Below, one piece after another: positions 16,156 through 23,735 of a DNA stretch of 64,000 nucleotides; position 1 is the stretch's first letter, and the number at the start of each line of letters is the position of its first letter. The notes beneath the pieces are model-generated. The model saw only the letters and a program-made list of their open reading frames with translations, was not told the origin of the DNA and made no database searches. A program made the position numbers and the translations under genes. Source of the stretch: Lachnospiraceae bacterium (lineage in GTDB: Bacteria; Bacillota; Clostridia; Lachnospirales; Lachnospiraceae). The stretch covers positions 1-64,000 of the forward strand of contig JAILLN010000038.1 in NCBI GenBank assembly GCA_024693135.1. Direction: 5' to 3'.

Positions 16156-16827
16156 TCAGCCCATGTAATCTCCGTTGTAGCTTACAAGCACAGCGCTTTC
16201 CACCCCCGGCATGTCCGAGAGCTCGTTGATGAAATCCGTATCGTCTCCCGAAAGCCGTACCTCCATATTGAGCTCCAGGCTTCCCTTCCGGGCGGATTTG
16301 CTCTTGGTTATGCATTTCTTCGTATGGCCCTTCAGGTAATCCACCGCATTCTTTTCATATTCCGTGCCGTTTAAGGCAAGCACCACGATATAAGGATTGG
16401 TATGGCTTTTGCGGTTGACGAAGATCATCAGGATCACCCCGATGCATACGCTTCCCAATACAGCCAGGGGAATGAGCCCGGCGGACAGCACGATGCCCGT
16501 CGCGATAGCCCAGAATAAGAAAGCAATGTCCAGGGGCTCCTTGATGGCGGTACGGAACCGGACGATGGAAAGGGCACCCACCATACCTAAGGAAAGCACC
16601 ACATTGCTGGTCACGGCCAGGATCACAAAGCTCGTGATCATGGTAAGGGCGATCAGCGTCACCCCGAAGCTTGGCGAATACATCACCCCGGAATAGGTCT
16701 TTTGATAAACAAAGAAGATGAAAAGCCCGATAAGAAAGCTTAAGATCAAAACCAATGCCATATCGAGCGGCGTGATGCTTGTTACATTTTCCAGAAAGCT
16801 GGATTTGAAAATATCATTGAATGTCAT
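16156..16827 (-). CDS. DUF4956 membrane protein
   Basis: This encodes 223 residues from the ATG at 16827, preceded by GGAGGAGGGAA; the frame to 16851 is not used. Four membrane segments lie between about residues 20 and 140. A conserved cytoplasmic loop, VGALSIVRFRTAIKEPLDIAFLFWAI, is the family signature. The C-terminal ~85 residues form a soluble alpha/beta domain. The biochemical role is unknown. The family is regularly found between Cthe_2159-type proteins and VTC-domain proteins, as here, and probably forms part of an envelope or capsule-like assembly with them. Confidence 0.85.
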   Translation of the reverse strand: MTFNDIFKSSFLENVTSITPLDMALVLILSFLIGLFIFFVYQKTYSGVMYSPSFGVTLIALTMITSFVILAVTSNVVLSLGMVGALSIVRFRTAIKEPLDIAFLFWAIATGIVLSAGLIPLAVLGSVCIGVILMIFVNRKSHTNPYIVVLALNGTEYEKNAVDYLKGHTKKCITKSKSARKGSLELNMEVRLSGDDTDFINELSDMPGVESAVLVSYNGDYMG

Positions 16828-16868
16828 TTTTTCCCTCCTCCATAAAAACATGTTTCACTCTGATTTAC

Positions 16869-16890
16869 ACCGGCCGGATGCGGAACCCTA
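16869..16890. repeat. Diverged single copy of the 14016-14084 repeat
   Basis: It begins ACCGGCCGGATGCGGAACCC. The following bases (ACCGGCC, AATACAGCCGC) also resemble those downstream of the triple array, so a longer intergenic module seems to have been copied. Confidence 0.55.
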
Positions 16891-16926
16891 ACCGGCCAAA
16901 ATACAGCCGCCATCGGGATCCGGCTC

Positions 16927-17604
16927 CTAACCATAAATCCTGCATTGTGCATATTTTGAAAACGCAGTGACTCTTGTATCCCTGAGCTGTACCGCATCCC
17001 GGATGATATCCGGCAGAAAGTCATCCCATTTCACCTCAAGCAGCATGGACCGTTCCCCCGCCGGCACCGTGATGCAGTCCGGATCGAGGAAATCCGTGCA
17101 GGCAAGCCCGGTACGGATATCGTAATCCAGGGTCACCCGGACATTGCCGGGACCGTAGACAAAGGGCTCCCGGGTATAGTCCACGATGGTCTTAGGAGCC
17201 AGCCCCTGATTCCGCATCTTGAAGAAAAGCTCCTGGATCAGGGAGGAATCGGATTCCCTCATCCACTCCGTGTCGCCTTCCACGATCCTTTGTGCTTCCG
17301 AAGCCGTAAGCCCTGCGCTGAATTTCGTTCCCAGGCCGTTTTGCCGGCTTTTCTTTTCCAGCTTAATGAGGCTCGGATCCAGATTGTAGTACCGGATCCG
17401 GAATTTCTCCCTCCGGTTCACCCCGTCGATCTTTTCCCTGAGAGCCTTGTCCCTTCCATTATCGAAATAAAGGCTCCGGATATGGTATTTCCCGTCTGCC
17501 GCATGGGGATCCGGCCTGGCGACGGCTCTCATCCGCATCCGGATCTCCAGCAGGTCAGAATATGATATCAGATGCTTCCATTCATGACGGTAACGCAGCT
17601 CCAT
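16927..17604 (-). CDS. VTC-domain polyphosphate polymerase-like protein
   Basis: This encodes 225 residues from the ATG at 17604, with GGAGG nine bases upstream. It has the features of the VTC/triphosphate-tunnel fold: an early YRHEWKHLI, then YHIRSLYFDN, REKFRIRYYN, LIKLEKKSRQNGLGTKF, RVTLDYDIRTG, and a late LLEVKWDDFLPDII followed by SKYAQCR. Alternating basic and acidic residues line the expected tunnel. Eukaryotic VTC proteins make polyphosphate; bacterial members in Cthe_2159/CotH clusters are not well characterised. It is the first gene of the three-gene group running to 14114. Confidence 0.85.
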   Translation of the reverse strand: MELRYRHEWKHLISYSDLLEIRMRMRAVARPDPHAADGKYHIRSLYFDNGRDKALREKIDGVNRREKFRIRYYNLDPSLIKLEKKSRQNGLGTKFSAGLTASEAQRIVEGDTEWMRESDSSLIQELFFKMRNQGLAPKTIVDYTREPFVYGPGNVRVTLDYDIRTGLACTDFLDPDCITVPAGERSMLLEVKWDDFLPDIIRDAVQLRDTRVTAFSKYAQCRIYG

Positions 17605-17745
17605 GATTAGAACCTCCTTTCGGAACTGTGTTTTCAAGATTGAATCCGCTATTTATCTTATCTTACGAATGGAATTTTTTCCAACGAATGTTTTGCGGCC
17701 TTGATGCGGCAGAATTGCGGCCGTAAGGAAGAAAAGGCTTAAGAC

Positions 17746-18795
17746 TCAGTCCTGGCTCAGATTGCGCACGGCCTCGATCGAAGCTTCGGTACTTGTGACA
17801 TAATGCATAGTGGAAGAAATGGAGGAATGCCCCATGAGCTTCTGGACCTTTTCCACGTCCCCTGTCTTTAAGAGCATGGTCTCGGCAAAGGTCGTGCGGA
17901 GCTTATGGGGAGTGACCCGGTCTGCCTTGTCCGGCACCGAGGAAAGCATGTATTTCTTCACCAGCTTCTCCACGGAACGGACGCTGAGCCTCTTCCCGCT
18001 CTTATTCAGGAAGACGGCGGCTTCGTTCTTTTCGGGCTCATAGGAGGGCCTGCCCTCGTTCAGGTAATCCTGCAGCACGGCTTCGGCCTTGTCGGACATA
18101 TAGACGGTATCGAAATTCCCTCCCTTGCGGTAAACCTTGATGCCGTGCTTCTGGAAATTGATATCCGTCAGGTTCATGCCCACAAGCTCCGAGACACGGA
18201 CGCCGGTATCGAGAAAGATCGTGATAATGGCGGTATCCCTTAAGGATGCCTTGGCGTCATGGAATTTCTTCTGGTTCTTCGAGAGGCCGTCTCCGGTCTG
18301 GACGGTCTGGATCAGCTGCTCCTTCTCATCCTTTTCCAGATAGACGATCTCCTTCTTTTTCACCCTCCCCCGCTTGATCATCTCCACGGGATTGCTGTCC
18401 GTCCATCCCCTGACATGGAGATAGTCCCAGAGCCGGTTGAGAGAGACCATGTAATGCATGATGGTGGTCTCTGTGCAGACCGAAAGCCCCTGGGTTCCCC
18501 GGCGCTCCTTGGGCATCCGCAGGTCATGGAGAAATTCTGCCACATCGGCATCATTGATGTGGTTGATGTCCTCTACCGTGATCTGCCTCATTTCCTTGCT
18601 GGCAAAATAAGGGCTGCTCTGCTGGAGAAATTCAAAGAAGGTATGGATCTGGGTCGCATAGGAATAAAGGGTCATGCCGGAAAGATGGTTTTCCTCTTCC
18701 ATGAAGAAACTGCGGACGAAGCCCGGCATCCCGCGGTTGATCTCGTCCGCCCGGATCCTTGCCTCGTATTCCTTTTGATCCTTGTATTGCGCCAT
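17746..18795 (-). CDS. Xer-type tyrosine recombinase
   Basis: This encodes 349 residues. GGAGG lies eight bases before the ATG. The N-terminal SAM-like core-binding domain spans about 25-140 and the catalytic domain about 150-345. All expected active-site residues are visible: Arg200 (DTGVRVSEL), Lys224 (YRKGGN), His297 and Arg300 (HKLRTTF), His323 (MGHSS) and the nucleophile Tyr332 (MHYVT). No phage or transposon genes lie nearby, and it sits among housekeeping genes with its own promoter. A chromosomal role in dimer resolution is therefore more likely than a mobile-element role. The dif-like site at 653-680 is a candidate substrate. Confidence 0.85.
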   Translation of the reverse strand: MAQYKDQKEYEARIRADEINRGMPGFVRSFFMEEENHLSGMTLYSYATQIHTFFEFLQQSSPYFASKEMRQITVEDINHINDADVAEFLHDLRMPKERRGTQGLSVCTETTIMHYMVSLNRLWDYLHVRGWTDSNPVEMIKRGRVKKKEIVYLEKDEKEQLIQTVQTGDGLSKNQKKFHDAKASLRDTAIITIFLDTGVRVSELVGMNLTDINFQKHGIKVYRKGGNFDTVYMSDKAEAVLQDYLNEGRPSYEPEKNEAAVFLNKSGKRLSVRSVEKLVKKYMLSSVPDKADRVTPHKLRTTFAETMLLKTGDVEKVQKLMGHSSISSTMHYVTSTEASIEAVRNLSQD

Positions 18796-18837
18796 GCTTC
18801 AGGCCTCCTATGGGTGATGTTATGTAACCCTAAACAC

Positions 18838-18866
18838 ATCATACCACAGATCAGAAGCCAAGACAA
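18838..18866 (-). promoter_or_regulatory. Promoter of the tyrosine recombinase gene
   Basis: On the minus strand: -35 TTGTCT (18861-18866), a 17-base spacer and -10 TATGAT (18838-18843), 43 bases upstream of the start codon. Confidence 0.65.
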
Positions 18867-18902
18867 GGATTTCGTTCCTGCTTCGGATCAAGCCATTACC
18901 AT

Positions 18903-19529
18903 TCAGGCCCGGTTCTTTTCTACCAGGTCCACGTACTGGATGATCAGGTCCGCCGTGCCGTCCAGCCCCAGGATGGAGGAATTGATGGACAGATCATAGG
19001 TATCCACATGTCCCCATTTCTTGGAGGAATAATAATCGTAATAGCTCTTCCTCTGCTTGTCCTTTTTGTTGATCATGTCCTTCGCCTGCTGCTCCGTGAG
19101 CTCGAAGCGCTCCATGATATGCTTTAGCCTTACCTCATAGGTGCCGCAGATAAAGAGGTTGATCACGTTATCCCGTTCGGCCAGGGCATAGTCCGCGCAG
19201 CGCCCCACGATGATGCAGGGTCCCTCCTCCGCGATCTTCTTGATGGCGTCGAACTGGGCCAGGAATACCTTATGGCTTACCGGCATGTCCACGAAGGCGG
19301 AAGAATTGTAGCCGAAGGAGTAGGTATCCATGACCAGATTATAGAGAAACGAATTGGTGGGCATCTCGTCGTGGTTTTCGAGCACCTCCCTGCAGAGCCC
19401 GCTGTCCTTTGCGGCCCTGGCCAGCAGATCCTTGTCATAACATTTGATGCCGAGCCTTTTTGCCACCCGCATGCCGATCTCCCTGCCCTGGGAGCCAAAC
19501 TGCCGTCCGATCGTGATCACTGAATTCAT
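18903..19529 (-). CDS. Cytidylate kinase-like family protein
   Basis: This encodes 208 residues, with GGAGG before the ATG. The N-terminus ITIGRQFGSQGREIGMRVAK is the modified P-loop of the cytidylate-kinase-like family (PF13189). A DKDLLARAAKDSG and a later IIVGRCADYAL, EVRLKHIMERFELTEQQAKD and SYYDYYSSKKWG follow, the last being an NMP-binding and lid region. The family phosphorylates an uncertain substrate; the canonical Cmk is normally encoded elsewhere. The gene is separated from the recombinase by 107 bases that contain the recombinase promoter. Confidence 0.85.
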   Translation of the reverse strand: MNSVITIGRQFGSQGREIGMRVAKRLGIKCYDKDLLARAAKDSGLCREVLENHDEMPTNSFLYNLVMDTYSFGYNSSAFVDMPVSHKVFLAQFDAIKKIAEEGPCIIVGRCADYALAERDNVINLFICGTYEVRLKHIMERFELTEQQAKDMINKKDKQRKSYYDYYSSKKWGHVDTYDLSINSSILGLDGTADLIIQYVDLVEKNRA

Positions 19530-19565
19530 AAGCCGTTCCTCCTTTTTTGAATTACTGTATGAATC

Positions 19566-20492
19566 CTATATTTTCCGGAGCTTCTCAAGCACGGCTTCAA
19601 ACTCCTTTGGAAGCGGTGCCGCAACCTCCAGGTATTCTCCTGTAGATGGCAGGATAAAGCCGGACAGATAGGCATGGAGCATCTGTCCTTCTTCTGCCTT
19701 GAGCTTAGTCTTTACGCTTCCGTATACCGGATCCCCAAGCAAGGGATGCCCGATCTGGGTCATGTGGACACGGATCTGGTGGGTCCTTCCGGTCTCCAGC
19801 CGGCACTCCACATAGGTAAAGCCGGGGAAACGCTCCAATATCCGGTAATGGGTGACTGCCCTTTTGGCATGGGGCGCGTTCACGGCCATCTTTTTCCGTT
19901 CCGTGGGATGCCGCCCGATGGGCATGTCCACGGTTCCTTCTTCTTCCTTCAAGCTGCCCACAAGAATGGCCCGGTAGAGCCTTAAGATGGAATGCTCCTT
20001 AAGCTGCGCCGCGATCAGCTGGTGCGCCCGGTCATTCTTGCAGACGATCAGCGCTCCCGTGGTATCCTTGTCGATGCGGTGCACGATCCCCGGGCGGAGC
20101 ACGCCGTTGATCCCGGACAGATCCTTGCAGTGATGCATCAGGGCATTGACCAGAGTGCCGTGATAATGGCCGGGGGAAGGATGCACAACCATCCCCTTCG
20201 GCTTATTCACTACCAGCAGGTCCGGATCTTCATACAGAATGTCCAAGGGGATGTCCTCCGGCAGGATCTGCGGGATCACATCCTCCGGCATAGAAAAGGA
20301 GATCCGGTCCCCCTGGGCGATCCGCGTATCCACCTCGCAGGGCTTTCCGTTTATGCATACCTCCCCGGACTTGATGACCTTTGCGATCCGGCTTCGGGTG
20401 AATTCCTCATAAAATTCCGCAATCCCCTTATCCGCCCGAAGGCCGTCCAGGTCTTCCGGGACTTCAAAGGAGCAGTCTCTGCCGGGATTCAT
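19566..20492 (-). CDS. rluD: RluA/RluD-family 23S rRNA pseudouridine synthase
   Basis: This encodes 308 residues. An S4 RNA-binding domain occupies about residues 13-70 (LDGLRADKGIAEF, VCINGKPCEVDTRI). The catalytic domain follows with the signature HRIDKDTTGALIVCKND at about 135-152, where the Asp after HRI is the catalytic residue. The late YVECRLETGRTHQIRVHM and HPLLGDPVYG are also typical. It isomerises uridines in the large rRNA, probably in helix 69, but the target is inferred from family only. The start overlaps the stop of lspA (ATGA). The lspA-rluD pairing is common in Firmicutes. Confidence 0.93.
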   Translation of the reverse strand: MNPGRDCSFEVPEDLDGLRADKGIAEFYEEFTRSRIAKVIKSGEVCINGKPCEVDTRIAQGDRISFSMPEDVIPQILPEDIPLDILYEDPDLLVVNKPKGMVVHPSPGHYHGTLVNALMHHCKDLSGINGVLRPGIVHRIDKDTTGALIVCKNDRAHQLIAAQLKEHSILRLYRAILVGSLKEEEGTVDMPIGRHPTERKKMAVNAPHAKRAVTHYRILERFPGFTYVECRLETGRTHQIRVHMTQIGHPLLGDPVYGSVKTKLKAEEGQMLHAYLSGFILPSTGEYLEVAAPLPKEFEAVLEKLRKI

Positions 20493-21205
20493 TCTGCCTG
20501 TTTTCCCTCCGGAGCTTCTTCCTTCTTTGCCGGAGCATCTTCCTCTTCCTTCTTCACGGGAGCATTTTTTTCTTCTTCCTCATCCTCCGGCACCACTTCC
20601 CTGAGGGCGATCTGTCTCAGCACATCGGAATCCGTGACGATATTGGGATCATCCCCCACGGGAAGCATGGAAGAATGGATCTTTACCGTATTTGCCTTCT
20701 TCATATTGAGGTCATCCTCCTTATAGACAAAGAGGATCAGGATGATCAGCATGGCCGTTCCGATGGTCACATAGCAGTCCGCCGCATTGAAGATGGGGAA
20801 ATTGATATAGACGAAATAAAGGAAATCGATCACATAGTCCAAAGTAAATCGGTCATAAAGATTCCCGGCGGCCCCGGCGGCGATAAGGCAGAGGCAGAAC
20901 CGCAGGGGGCGGTACTTCCCGGTAGCCGGCATCCGGATCAGGGCGGCCAGGACCGCGAGAATAAATACGATCCCGATGACAATGAAAAAGATGCGCTGGT
21001 TCTGCAGCATCCCAAAGGCTGCTCCGCGGTTTTCCAGATACCGGAATTCAAAGACCCCCGGAAACAGTTCATAGGCCCGCTGGCCCTTAAGCCTTAGGAC
21101 GGCCATATCCTTGCTTACCCGGTCGGCCGCGATCAAAAGGCCCATGAAGATCAGGTCGATCACAAAAAATAACACACGTGCTCTCTTTTTCATATCCTCA
21201 TTCAC
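20489..21205 (-). CDS. lspA: Signal peptidase II with a long charged C-terminal tail
   Basis: This encodes 238 residues. The start is a GTG at 21205 that overlaps the aroB stop by four bases and has AAGGA upstream; an ATG at 21193 is an alternative. Four membrane segments are visible. The two catalytic aspartates sit in AAGNLYDRF and FNAADCYV, with the early RYLENRGAAFGML loop also conserved. It cleaves signal peptides of lipoproteins such as the carboxypeptidase at 25620. The last ~75 residues, rich in Glu and Lys with repeats like KKEEEDAPAKKEEAP, are far longer than usual for the family (150-170 residues). Confidence 0.92.
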   Translation of the reverse strand: MNEDMKKRARVLFFVIDLIFMGLLIAADRVSKDMAVLRLKGQRAYELFPGVFEFRYLENRGAAFGMLQNQRIFFIVIGIVFILAVLAALIRMPATGKYRPLRFCLCLIAAGAAGNLYDRFTLDYVIDFLYFVYINFPIFNAADCYVTIGTAMLIILILFVYKEDDLNMKKANTVKIHSSMLPVGDDPNIVTDSDVLRQIALREVVPEDEEEEKNAPVKKEEEDAPAKKEEAPEGKQAE

Positions 21206-22299
21206 TCATCCTTTAATATTAGTTCCTGAATTCCCGAAAGCATCTCCTCATCCGAGACTTCGGTATCAATATATGCCTCTCCCACCTTTTTCAGGAGGAT
21301 GAAGCGGATCTTTCCGGAGTTCATTTTTTTATCTGATTTTGTCAGCCTCAGAATCTCTGCGGCATCTGCCTCATCCGGCAGGGTGATGGGCAGGAAAAAA
21401 GGAAGGAACATATCCCGGATCTCATAATATTCCTCCGTGGAAAGATATCCCCGGCGATAGGAAATATAGCAGGCGGCGATGGAGCCTAAAGCCACGCATT
21501 CCCCGTGCATCAGCTTGAGGCCCATATATTTCTCGATGGCATGCCCGATGGTATGGCCGAAATTCAGGATGGCCCTCTCTCCCTTCTCGGTCGGGTCTTT
21601 TTCCACCACGTCCTTCTTGATCTCAAGGGACTGCCTCACCATGGGGATCAGGACATCCAGCTCACGGTCATTGATCTCGCTGAAATGATTCACCAGGAAC
21701 TCATAAAAGCTTTCATTCCGGATAAGCCCGTGCTTTAAGACTTCTCCCATGCCTGAGGCAAACTGCCTGGCCGTAAGCGTAGATAAGGCGGCAAGGTTCA
21801 TATAGACAAGCCTGGGGCTGTGAAATGCCCCAACCATGTTCTTATATTGATCGAAATCCACTCCCGTCTTCCCGCCGATGGAGGAATCCGTGCAGGAAAG
21901 CAGGGTGGTCGGGACCTGGATGAAATCTATGCCGCGAAGGAAGGTCGCGGCGGCAAAGCCGGCAAGATCCCCCACCACTCCGCCTCCAAGGGCCACAAGC
22001 ACATCCCTGCGCTCGAAATGCTTCTCAATCAGGAATGCATAAAGCTCTCTTACGGTATCTAATGTCTTATTCTCCTCGCCTGCCGGAAAGGAGAATATAT
22101 GGACGCTTTGGGCAATGCCGGAAAGCAGGCCGGAAACCTCCTTCGCATAAAGCTTTTCCACATTAGAATCCGTGACGATGCATAGCCTCCGCCCCGAAAG
22201 GCCGGCTTTTTCCACTGCATCAGGGAGAGCCCGGAAATCTCTTTCCAAAAAGATATCATATTCCTTGTTTCCCGCTTTGACGGTAAGCCGGTCTGACAA
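21202..22299 (-). CDS. aroB: 3-dehydroquinate synthase
   Basis: This encodes 365 residues starting at a TTG at 22299 with AGGAGG seven bases upstream. The enzyme converts DAHP to 3-dehydroquinate, step two of the shikimate pathway, using NAD and a divalent metal. Visible motifs are ALGGGVVGDLAGFAAATFLRG (NAD-binding), PTTLLSCTDSSIGGKTGVD, GEVLKHGLIR and ILNFGHTIGHAIE with metal-binding histidines. It is first in an operon with lspA and rluD. Upstream lie an AT-rich -10-like sequence, a perfect 7-3-7 palindrome (22368-22384) and the terminator of the sepF operon. Confidence 0.95.
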   Translation of the reverse strand: MSDRLTVKAGNKEYDIFLERDFRALPDAVEKAGLSGRRLCIVTDSNVEKLYAKEVSGLLSGIAQSVHIFSFPAGEENKTLDTVRELYAFLIEKHFERRDVLVALGGGVVGDLAGFAAATFLRGIDFIQVPTTLLSCTDSSIGGKTGVDFDQYKNMVGAFHSPRLVYMNLAALSTLTARQFASGMGEVLKHGLIRNESFYEFLVNHFSEINDRELDVLIPMVRQSLEIKKDVVEKDPTEKGERAILNFGHTIGHAIEKYMGLKLMHGECVALGSIAACYISYRRGYLSTEEYYEIRDMFLPFFLPITLPDEADAAEILRLTKSDKKMNSGKIRFILLKKVGEAYIDTEVSDEEMLSGIQELILKDE

Positions 22300-22367
22300 C
22301 GTGAAGCCTCCTTCTTAAGCCCGGTGTATTTTCCTTCCCGGATCCAATCCTGTACCATATTATCACG

Positions 22368-22384
22368 TTTCGGACAATCCGAAA
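22368..22384. promoter_or_regulatory. Perfect 7-3-7 palindrome upstream of aroB
   Basis: TTTCGGA, CAA, TCCGAAA. It lies just upstream of a -10-like TAATAT on the minus strand, in the place of the promoter -35/spacer. It is a candidate operator; no regulator is identified. Confidence 0.45.
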
Positions 22385-22389
22385 AGGAA

Positions 22390-22419
22390 GAAAAAAAGCT
22401 GCCCGGCGCTCCGGGCAGC
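22390..22419 (-). terminator. Rho-independent terminator of the sepF operon
   Basis: A perfect nine-base stem GCTGCCCGG / CCGGGCAGC with a four-base loop (22398-22419) is followed on the minus strand by seven T residues. Confidence 0.88.
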
Positions 22420-22468
22420 AAAAAGCAAGAAAAGCTCAAATTAAGGAAGGGAAACCATAAGGCTCTCT

Positions 22469-22954
22469 TTATAATTCAAAATTACCGTTGGTCAGCTCCT
22501 GATAGTCCCCAAATATTTCCACGGTCCTGGGAGTGACAATAAAGATATTCTTTGAAATCTTCTGCAGATGTCCATCCAGTGCCGCATTAGCTCCTGAGGT
22601 ATAATCCATGATCCTCTGGGCCACATCCAGATCGATCCCGTCCAGATTGACCACCACTGTCCGGTTTTCCAGCAGCGTATCCACGATGACCTTGCTGTCT
22701 TCTGCCGTCGTGGGCTTGATCACGCATACCTCCATGCCGGCCTGGCTCAAGGCTGACCTTCTGGTCCTGGGCATCTTTGTCACTTTGGAGCGAGACGAAG
22801 AACGCTTGTCTTCTTCATCATCGTCATCATTCTCTACTGCACGGAATGAACGCCTGCGGCTTACCGCTTCCTCCTCCTCGTCATACTCATCGTCCTCATA
22901 GTCGTCGTCCGGTCCGATGGTAAAAAATTTCTCCAGTACATCAGCAATCGCCAT
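22469..22954 (-). CDS. sepF: Cell division protein SepF
   Basis: This encodes 161 residues from the ATG at 22954, eight bases after GGAGG. The N-terminal MAIADVLEKFF is the membrane-targeting helix. An acidic/basic linker (DDDYEDDEYDEEEEAVSRRR) follows. The SepF core (about 75-155) has EVCVIKPTTAEDSKVIVDTL, RTVVVNLDGIDLDVAQRIMD and GANAALDGHLQKISKNIFIV. SepF tethers FtsZ to the membrane and supports septum formation. The gene is last in the operon P-loop protein, HlyD-like protein, yggS, sepF, and is followed by a strong terminator. Confidence 0.93.
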   Translation of the reverse strand: MAIADVLEKFFTIGPDDDYEDDEYDEEEEAVSRRRSFRAVENDDDDEEDKRSSSRSKVTKMPRTRRSALSQAGMEVCVIKPTTAEDSKVIVDTLLENRTVVVNLDGIDLDVAQRIMDYTSGANAALDGHLQKISKNIFIVTPRTVEIFGDYQELTNGNFEL

Positions 22955-23015
22955 GAACATACCCTCCTAATGTTGGCATTTAGGGCTATCTGCATGGCAA
23001 TCACAAGCATCCCGC

Positions 23016-23720
23016 TCACACAGGATAGTCCCTCTCCCCAAATATTCCGGTTCCGACTCGGATCATCGTGGCACCCTCTTCGATGGCAACCGGATAATCA
23101 CCCGTCATTCCCATTGACATAACATCGACATGAACATTATGCCCTACTTCATTCATTATGTCAACAATTATTTTTCTCATTTTGACAAAATATTGTCTGT
23201 TTTCCTCGGGATTCACTACATATGGTGCCACGCACATAATTCCATGTAAACCAATCCGGCTGGTTTCAGAAAGGATTCTGTCAACCAATCCGGGAGCATC
23301 CTCCGGCTTCACCCCAAACTTGGATTCCTCATTCCCGATATTGACCTCAATGAGGATGTCTACCCGGTCCACCCCCTTTTTTTCGGCCTGGCGGTCGATC
23401 TCCTTTGCCAGCTCCAGGGAATCCACGCTGTGGATCAGGGCCGTCTTTCCCACGATATACTTCACCTTATTCTTCTGTAGGTGTCCAATCAGGTGCCAGC
23501 GGATATCCCCCGGAAGAAGGTCCATCTTTTCCATGAGCTCCTGCACCCGGTTTTCCCCGAAATCCCGCACCCCCGCATCATAGGCTTCCTGGATGGAAGA
23601 TACCGGCTTCGTCTTGCTTACCGCGATCAAAGTGACCTCCTTCGGATCCCTTCCCGCCTTCCTGCAGGAGGCCTCAATGGTTTCCTGCACTTTATTCAGA
23701 TTTTCCCTGATCCCGCTCAT
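23016..23720 (-). CDS. yggS: YggS-family PLP homeostasis protein
   Basis: This encodes 234 residues. It is a single-domain PLP-binding TIM barrel related to alanine racemase. The PLP lysine sits in LIAVSKTKP (about residue 36), followed by FGENRVQE, IRWHLIGHLQKNKVKYI, VNIGNEESKFG and the late SMGMTGDYPVAIEEGATMIRVGTGIFG phosphate-binding stretch. It has no known catalytic activity and buffers PLP and amino-acid metabolism. A position directly before sepF is conserved in many Gram-positive bacteria. Confidence 0.94.
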   Translation of the reverse strand: MSGIRENLNKVQETIEASCRKAGRDPKEVTLIAVSKTKPVSSIQEAYDAGVRDFGENRVQELMEKMDLLPGDIRWHLIGHLQKNKVKYIVGKTALIHSVDSLELAKEIDRQAEKKGVDRVDILIEVNIGNEESKFGVKPEDAPGLVDRILSETSRIGLHGIMCVAPYVVNPEENRQYFVKMRKIIVDIMNEVGHNVHVDVMSMGMTGDYPVAIEEGATMIRVGTGIFGERDYPV

Positions 23721-23735
23721 TTTTCCTCCCCTCTC

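Noticed and set aside
17746-18795. Phage or conjugative-element integrase
   Set aside because: No phage, plasmid or conjugation genes and no attachment repeats were seen around it. Its neighbours are chromosomal housekeeping genes.
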